Assembly (NCBI GenBank): GCA_047610145.1
Contig: JBLFZF010000102.1
Span: forward strand, 1 to 10,688
DNA length: 10,688 bases
Source of the DNA: CAJXZP01 sp047610145
GTDB lineage: Bacteria; Bacteroidota; Bacteroidia; Flavobacteriales_G; Salibacteraceae
Direction: 5' to 3'
In this document: piece after piece, positions 7,013 to 10,688 of the stretch
Numbering within the stretch: position 1 is the first letter of the stretch
How the letters are laid out: every line of letters starts with the position of its first letter
Position numbers and translations under genes: made by a program
The notes under the pieces: generated by a model
Told to the model about the DNA's origin: nothing
Databases searched by the model: none
Seen by the model: only the letters and a program-made list of their open reading frames with translations

Positions 7013-7043
7013 TGATAATTATATCAACACCAATTAATTATCA
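7013..7043. repeat. 9-bp inverted repeat between nrfD-like and response regulator genes
   Basis: TGATAATTA at 7013-7021 and TAATTATCA at 7035-7043 are perfect inverted copies with 13 bases between them. The arms are AT-rich and no T run follows, so a terminator is unlikely. The position, upstream of the -7 candidate at 6991-6998 and just after the nrfD-like stop, fits a dimeric regulator site. AT-rich sequence makes such repeats fairly easy to find by chance. Confidence 0.4.
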
Positions 7044-7046
7044 TGT

Positions 7047-8000
7047 TTAATTGTTAATAACCTCAATCTTTTTAACCTTAATTATTTTTGGCGTGGCAAT
7101 CCATATTTTGTCTGTAATGAAAATGCCCATTAAAATTAATATTCCTGCAATCGTTTGAAGAATTGGAATATCACTAAAAAATATCAAGACAAACGGTAAA
7201 ACATTTCCTAGTAGTATATTCCCTACCCAATAGAGACTTTTGAAATCACCCGAAATCATTTCCTTTACCAAGCGTTTCTGATAGGAGTTGTTATTTAGTA
7301 CCCCGGCTAATATATGGGTGAATAAATTGAAAGTGATAGCTGTATGTAAAATCATGTCTACAAAAAACACCCACGTTGATCCAACTGTAAAAAATGCATT
7401 TGCAATACTAAATGCCGCTCCACCCGCCATAAAACTATGCACCAGCATGTGAAGGGATAATCCCAACAAGTTCCAGCTTTCGTTCTTTTTGGATTTGCCT
7501 AAAACTAAGTGAGCTGTAGAAAGGGACAATAATATGGCTGCAGCTGCAGTTGTATAAATGAGAAGTATACTTAAAGTTTCATTTTTATACCACACCACCA
7601 AGGCAAGTAAAGTGACGAGAATTCCAAAGATTAAAATGCTGTAAGTCCCCATAACAAAACGAGAGCCTTTATCCGGGTGAGAAAGTCCGTAAATATAACG
7701 CTTATAGTTTTTAATATCTGTGGATAGCAATAGTGCAGTAAAAATTAAGAAGACTAAAGAAATACAGGTCGCTGAATAAATGGCCGAAGGCCTAACACTC
7801 ATAAAGGGTTGTTCTAAAAAGTGATTCAAAAATAGCCCTGTAAATAAGACTAAAAATGCGCCACTTGAAATGGCGTTTGTAATTACATACCCACATATTT
7901 GCCACTCTTTTACATACGACCTCAAAGATGATTTTAAAGAACCGGAATTTTCTATATTCACGAAGCTTTTTTCTTCCAAGCGGATGTGTTCCTTATTCAT
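7047..8000 (-). CDS. Orphan NrfD/PsrC-like polysulfide-reductase-type membrane subunit
   Basis: This 317-residue integral membrane protein has about eight hydrophobic spans (roughly 36-58, 73-93, 116-137, 144-167, 183-205, 210-232, 257-276, 279-297) and a 30-residue cytoplasmic N-terminus. Family signs are WQICGYVITNAISSGAFLVL in span 1 (compare the W..AGY...GG.GAG.F pattern), then TDIKNYKRYIYGLSHPDKGS, which follows the NrfD 'DLgrPeRF.....P.W.SW' loop, SLHMLVHSFMAGGAAF, and LPFVLIFF with GILILMGIFITDKIW at the end. NrfD/PsrC proteins exchange electrons and protons with membrane quinones for molybdoenzyme or multihaem complexes. The signature is loose here: the Trp/Ser of the loop is replaced by DKGS. 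No iron-sulfur (NrfC/PsrB) or catalytic subunit gene is present in the window. It may act with distant partners or have a divergent role. The toxin gene ends 32 bases upstream and the response regulator starts 61 bases downstream. Confidence 0.72.
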   Translation of the reverse strand: MNKEHIRLEEKSFVNIENSGSLKSSLRSYVKEWQICGYVITNAISSGAFLVLFTGLFLNHFLEQPFMSVRPSAIYSATCISLVFLIFTALLLSTDIKNYKRYIYGLSHPDKGSRFVMGTYSILIFGILVTLLALVVWYKNETLSILLIYTTAAAAILLSLSTAHLVLGKSKKNESWNLLGLSLHMLVHSFMAGGAAFSIANAFFTVGSTWVFFVDMILHTAITFNLFTHILAGVLNNNSYQKRLVKEMISGDFKSLYWVGNILLGNVLPFVLIFFSDIPILQTIAGILILMGIFITDKIWIATPKIIKVKKIEVINN

Positions 8001-8010
8001 TTATCAATAT

Positions 8011-8021
8011 CGGTTTAACCG
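8011..8021. repeat. Short palindrome CGGTTTAACCG upstream of the nrfD-like gene
   Basis: The 11-base perfect palindrome (five-base arms around T) lies in the 32-base gap between the toxin gene and the nrfD-like ATG, with a short T run following on the plus strand only. The stem is too short for a convincing terminator of minus-strand transcription. It could be a small operator or chance. Confidence 0.3.
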
Positions 8022-8032
8022 TTTTTATATTT

Positions 8033-8368
8033 TCATCCTTGTATGGTTAAACAAACGGAAGGATCTTCATTTATAAAACCGTTAATATTTTCATGGTTTA
8101 TTCGAAGAATCCATTCTAGCTTATTTGTGGTAATAATATCCCCGCTAATGTAGATTGTTTTCGGAGCTTTCTCGGCTAAAATAGAATAGTTAAAAAAACC
8201 AGTATCGGTTGATATTAAGACCATATCTTTTTCAAGGGCAAACTTCCAAATATCATGGTCAGTAGCCTCTTCTAACCCTAGGCTAGAAACATGCTCTGAA
8301 CCTGGGAAAATATCTGTAAGACTTTGAATCAATTTTTTAGAAAAGTTCTGATCAATTAATAGTTTCAT
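8033..8368 (-). CDS. DUF5615 PIN-like toxin, probable ribonuclease
   Basis: This 111-residue protein has the DUF5615 PIN-like pattern: MKLLIDQNFSKKL at the start (Asp6, then N/S as in 'iDeNLs'), HVSSLGLEEATDHDIWKFALEKD (Asp37 and Asp39), and VLISTDTGFFN (Asp55). The spaced aspartates are those expected to hold a divalent metal in PIN-fold nucleases. Family members are usually about 110-120 residues, so it is full length. Its start lies 3 bases after the stop of a DUF433 gene, the standard arrangement for this toxin-antitoxin pairing. By family knowledge it should be an RNase neutralised by the upstream partner, but the RNA target is unknown. The 3' end lies 32 bases before the nrfD-like gene with no terminator visible. 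Confidence 0.87.
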   Translation of the reverse strand: MKLLIDQNFSKKLIQSLTDIFPGSEHVSSLGLEEATDHDIWKFALEKDMVLISTDTGFFNYSILAEKAPKTIYISGDIITTNKLEWILRINHENINGFINEDPSVCLTIQG

Positions 8369-8371
8369 ATC

Positions 8372-8584
8372 CTAGGAAGTAAAACTCATTTTTAATTCAC
8401 GGTTAGCCGCAAAGGAAAGGCATGCATTTATTTGTTCTTCGTTTAACGATAAATGATCGTTAAGAATATCTGTTTTCGACATTCCTGAAGCCAACCAATT
8501 TAAAACCTCGGATACCATAATTCGTGTTCCTTTAATAACCGGTTTACCGAATCTTTTTTCTGGTCTGATTTCAATTAATTTCAT
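8372..8584 (-). CDS. DUF433 antitoxin
   Basis: The protein has 70 residues from the ATG at 8582-8584. The frame also holds an ATG at 8641, but the extra 19 residues (MCYIISFFVSLSSTQEKNH) do not belong to the family, so the internal start is chosen. The hallmark is RFGKPVIKGTRIMVSEVLNWLASGMS (residues 11-36), followed by DILNDHLSLNEEQINACLSFAANRE, the DUF433 fold with a helix-turn-helix-like region. Antitoxins of this family bind the partner toxin and probably the operon promoter. The toxin gene follows after 3 bases. I see no TAnnTTTG element in the 60 bases upstream; TATAAT on the minus strand at 8628-8633 is the nearest promoter-like hexamer. Confidence 0.87.
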   Translation of the reverse strand: MKLIEIRPEKRFGKPVIKGTRIMVSEVLNWLASGMSKTDILNDHLSLNEEQINACLSFAANRELKMSFTS

Positions 8585-8770
8585 ATGGTTTTTTTCTTGA
8601 GTAGATGAAAGAGACACAAAGAAAGAAATTATATAACACATATGGAAGATGTGAAAATATTTTTGTTAGGAATGTTATTAATCCTACATTTTTAGGGATG
8701 TATGACTCAGTTAGTTCTATTGTACTCCAATTACACCCTGTTTTTAAATCGAAATTATGTTAGAAACTTG

Positions 8771-8783
8771 TTCCTAAAAGGAA
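8771..8783. repeat. Short palindrome TTCCTAAAAGGAA upstream of tkt
   Basis: Five-base perfect arms around AAA, centred about 30 bases before the tkt -7 candidate and thus over the expected -33 region. It could be an operator. The repeat is short and may be chance. Confidence 0.28.
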
Positions 8784-8803
8784 AGACAGAGGGGGTAAAA
8801 TAT

Positions 8804-8811
8804 TAAATTTG
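8804..8811 (+). promoter_or_regulatory. Candidate -7 element for tkt
   Basis: TAAATTTG matches TAnnTTTG and ends 30 bases before the ATG at 8842, giving a leader of roughly 25 A-rich bases. The expected -33 TTG is missing; the nearest TTG (8768-8770) is 33 bases away. The rest of 8585-8841 holds no gene and no long repeat that I can see. Confidence 0.45.
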
Positions 8812-8841
8812 CCGCCATTAATAAAAATAAAAAACCATTAC

Positions 8842-10688
8842 ATGTCATTATCAAAAAATATGATTGCCGAAACTGCAAAAATCATTCGTGGATTATCTAT
8901 GGATGGAGTGCAACGCGCAAATTCGGGCCATCCGGGAATGCCTATGGGAATGGCTGATATTGCCGCTGTATTATGGACAAATCACTTAAACCATAATCCA
9001 AATAATCCAGATTGGTTTAATCGCGATCGTTTCGTTTTATCCAACGGACATGGTTCGATGTTGATTTATAGTTTATTGCATCTTTATGGGTACGATTTAA
9101 CGATTGATGACTTAAAAGAGTTTAGACAATGGGGCAGTAAAACTCCAGGTCATCCAGAAAATCATATTACTCCGGGTATAGAAACAACAACGGGACCGTT
9201 AGGTCAAGGAATTGCGAATGCAGTAGGTATGGCAATGGCTGAAGAATCTTTAGCTGGAAGATATAATAAAGACAACAACAATATTGTAGCTCATTATACG
9301 TACGCATTTTGTGGCGATGGTGATTTAGAAGAAGGGATTTCTCACGAAGCCTGTTCTTTAGCAGGACATCATAAACTAGGTAAATTAGTGGTGTTGTATG
9401 ATGACAACGATATTACCATTGATGGAGATACGAGTTTAAGTTTTTCGGAAGAGACTTTAAAAAGATTTGAAGCATACGGATGGCATGTGTTGGCTGTGGA
9501 TGGGCATAACTTAGAGGCTATTGATGCAGCTATTGATGCGGCTAAAGAAGAAGAAGGGAAACCTACTTTAATTGCTTGTAAAACCACGATTGGTTTTGGA
9601 AGTCCTAAAAAAGCAGGTACTTCAAGTGCACATGGTGAGCCATTAGGAGTAGAAGAAATTATTGTAACTAAAACGGCTATGGGTCTTCCATTAGAAGATT
9701 TCTATGTGTCGGATGAAGTAAAAGAATTTTGTTTAGCTTCGGGTAACGAAGGTGTAGAGGCAGAAGAAGAGTGGAACTTACAATTGTCAAATTTCGCAAA
9801 TCTTCACCCAGATGCAGCTTCAGAGCTTAAAACAATTATTAAAGGTGGCGTAGAAGCATTTGACTTTGAATTACCAACATACGAGCCCGGAAATTCTGTT
9901 GCAACGAGAAGTGCTTCGGGCGATGTTTTAAATGCAATTGTGTCTAAAATACCATCTCTTATTGGGGGTTCTGCCGATTTAAGTCCATCTAACAAAACAT
10001 TCCCAAAATCGGAAGTTGCTTTTTCGCCAGAAGATAGAGCCGGTCGGTATGTGCATTATGGTATTCGCGAGCATGCAATGGGAGCTATCATGAACGGTAT
10101 GAATCTGCATGGTGGGGTCATTCCTTACTCGGGTACGTTCTTCGTGTTTTCTGATTATATGCGTCCAGCAATGAGAATGGCTGCGCTAATGAATGTGCAA
10201 GCTATTTATGTGTTGACTCATGATTCAATTGGATTAGGAGAAGATGGACCCACACACCAACCAGAATCGCATTTAGCTTCTTTACGCTCTATTCCAAATA
10301 TGACTGTAATTCGTCCCATGTGTGCGGATGAAACAGCGCAAGCTTGGAAAATGGCATTAGAAAATACGACAGGCCCAACATCCTTGGTTCTTACTCGTCA
10401 AAACCTACCTGTTTTAGATCGTTCTGCAGGTAAATATACTTCGGCAGAAAACACTGCGAAAGGGGCATATGTAATTACAGAAGATACAGATTTTACGGTA
10501 ATTTTAATGGCATCTGGTTCTGAAGTAGAAATTGCACTAGAAGCAAAAGATACTTTGAACGATGAAGGCATCAAAGTAAGAGTGGTTTCTGTTCCAACTA
10601 TGGAAGCTTTTGAAAAACAAAGTAAAGAATACAAAGAATCGGTATTTCCTAATAATGGATCTATACGAGTAGCTGTGGAAGCAGGCGC
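8842..10688 (+). CDS. tkt: Transketolase (C-terminus beyond right edge)
   Basis: I translated this frame by hand: 615 codons from the ATG at 8842, open to the right edge. The usual length is about 660-670, so only the end of the C-terminal domain is missing. The enzyme is cytoplasmic, uses thiamine diphosphate and Mg2+, and transfers two-carbon ketol units in the non-oxidative pentose phosphate pathway. Visible features: SGHPGMPMG (His30), SNGHGS (His70), GPLGQG (118-123), the ThDP/Mg motif GDGDLEEGISHEA (Asp159) with YDDNDITIDG (Asn189, Ile191), the catalytic glutamate Glu410 in GIREHAMG, and the substrate/cofactor residues His460, Asp468 and His472 in THDSIGLGEDGPTHQP, plus TRQNLP (Arg519). 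One small oddity is that THQP is followed by ESH where V/I-E-H/Q is usual. It has its own promoter candidate and stands divergent from the toxin-antitoxin pair. The identity is secure. Confidence 0.97.
   Translation, partial: MSLSKNMIAETAKIIRGLSMDGVQRANSGHPGMPMGMADIAAVLWTNHLNHNPNNPDWFNRDRFVLSNGHGSMLIYSLLHLYGYDLTIDDLKEFRQWGSKTPGHPENHITPGIETTTGPLGQGIANAVGMAMAEESLAGRYNKDNNNIVAHYTYAFCGDGDLEEGISHEACSLAGHHKLGKLVVLYDDNDITIDGDTSLSFSEETLKRFEAYGWHVLAVDGHNLEAIDAAIDAAKEEEGKPTLIACKTTIGFGSPKKAGTSSAHGEPLGVEEIIVTKTAMGLPLEDFYVSDEVKEFCLASGNEGVEAEEEWNLQLSNFANLHPDAASELKTIIKGGVEAFDFELPTYEPGNSVATRSASGDVLNAIVSKIPSLIGGSADLSPSNKTFPKSEVAFSPEDRAGRYVHYGIREHAMGAIMNGMNLHGGVIPYSGTFFVFSDYMRPAMRMAALMNVQAIYVLTHDSIGLGEDGPTHQPESHLASLRSIPNMTVIRPMCADETAQAWKMALENTTGPTSLVLTRQNLPVLDRSAGKYTSAENTAKGAYVITEDTDFTVILMASGSEVEIALEAKDTLNDEGIKVRVVSVPTMEAFEKQSKEYKESVFPNNGSIRVAVEAG

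Noticed and set aside
1638..8000. A sulfur-respiration island linking the persulfide dioxygenase and the PsrC-like protein
   Set aside because: They are 4 kb apart on opposite strands with unrelated genes and a strong terminator between, and there is no polysulfide reductase catalytic or iron-sulfur subunit.
6828..8076. Plus-strand open frames at 6828-7037 and 7870-8076
   Set aside because: They are antisense to the response regulator and to the nrfD-like/toxin genes, with compositions expected from complementing hydrophobic coding sequence.
8585..8641. N-terminal extension of the DUF433 gene to the ATG at 8641
   Set aside because: The extra 19 residues are not part of the family pattern, and the internal ATG at 8584 starts directly at the conserved domain.
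10246..10290. Possible damage in transketolase because ESH follows THQP instead of V/I-E-H/Q
   Set aside because: All recognised cofactor and catalytic residues (Asp159, Asn189, Glu410, His460, Asp468, His472, Arg519) are intact, so a neutral lineage difference is the simplest reading.
9369..10634. Minus-strand open frames at 9369-9587, 9804-9995 and 10398-10634
   Set aside because: All are antisense to transketolase, whose frame is fully supported by conserved motifs.

Overview
The window looks like a chromosomal segment of a Bacteroidota bacterium, probably a flavobacterium-like lineage. It is AT-rich. Several gene starts follow matches to the Bacteroidota -7 promoter element TAnnTTTG, and starts lack clear Shine-Dalgarno sequences and are preceded by A/T-rich leaders. 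The protein families also fit that phylum: a BatA-domain membrane protein with two N-terminal membrane spans, an S9 peptidase with the EFGI..G motif, and a tridomain persulfide dioxygenase-rhodanese. No tRNA, rRNA, CRISPR array, insertion sequence or phage gene is visible.

Layout. (1) Bases 1-1375, minus strand: the N-terminal 458 residues of a BatA-domain/vWA-like membrane protein that runs off the left edge. (2) 1376-1637: a divergent intergenic region with candidate promoters on both strands. (3) 1638-3047, plus: a CstB/ETHE1-type persulfide dioxygenase with one degenerate and one active-looking rhodanese domain. (4) 3054-3112: a perfect 28-bp hairpin serving as a two-way terminator. (5) 3118-6026, minus: a secreted dipeptidyl-peptidase-IV-like S9 peptidase and, upstream of it in the same transcript, a SAM-dependent methyltransferase. 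(6) 6027-6092: tightly packed divergent promoters. (7) 6093-6590, plus: a small conserved helical protein, a terminator that overlaps its stop codon, then a small single-pass membrane/coiled-coil protein. (8) 6587-8584, minus, in transcription order: DUF433 antitoxin, DUF5615 PIN-like toxin, an orphan NrfD/PsrC-like membrane protein, and a single-domain CheY-like response regulator, with gaps of 3, 32 and 61 bases. (9) 8585-8841: intergenic region with a candidate tkt promoter. (10) 8842 to the right edge, plus: the first 615 codons of transketolase.

How the genes fit together. Most of the window is housekeeping: sulfane-sulfur detoxification, peptide scavenging and the pentose phosphate pathway. 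The accessory-looking part is 6.4-8.6 kb, where a toxin-antitoxin pair, an NrfD-like quinone-reactive membrane subunit without its usual iron-sulfur and catalytic partners, and an orphan receiver domain lie head to tail. The receiver gene shares its stop-codon bases with a convergent small membrane protein gene. I do not see a complete new system. The orphan NrfD neighbourhood and the convergent overlap at 6587-6590 are the parts most worth a second look.
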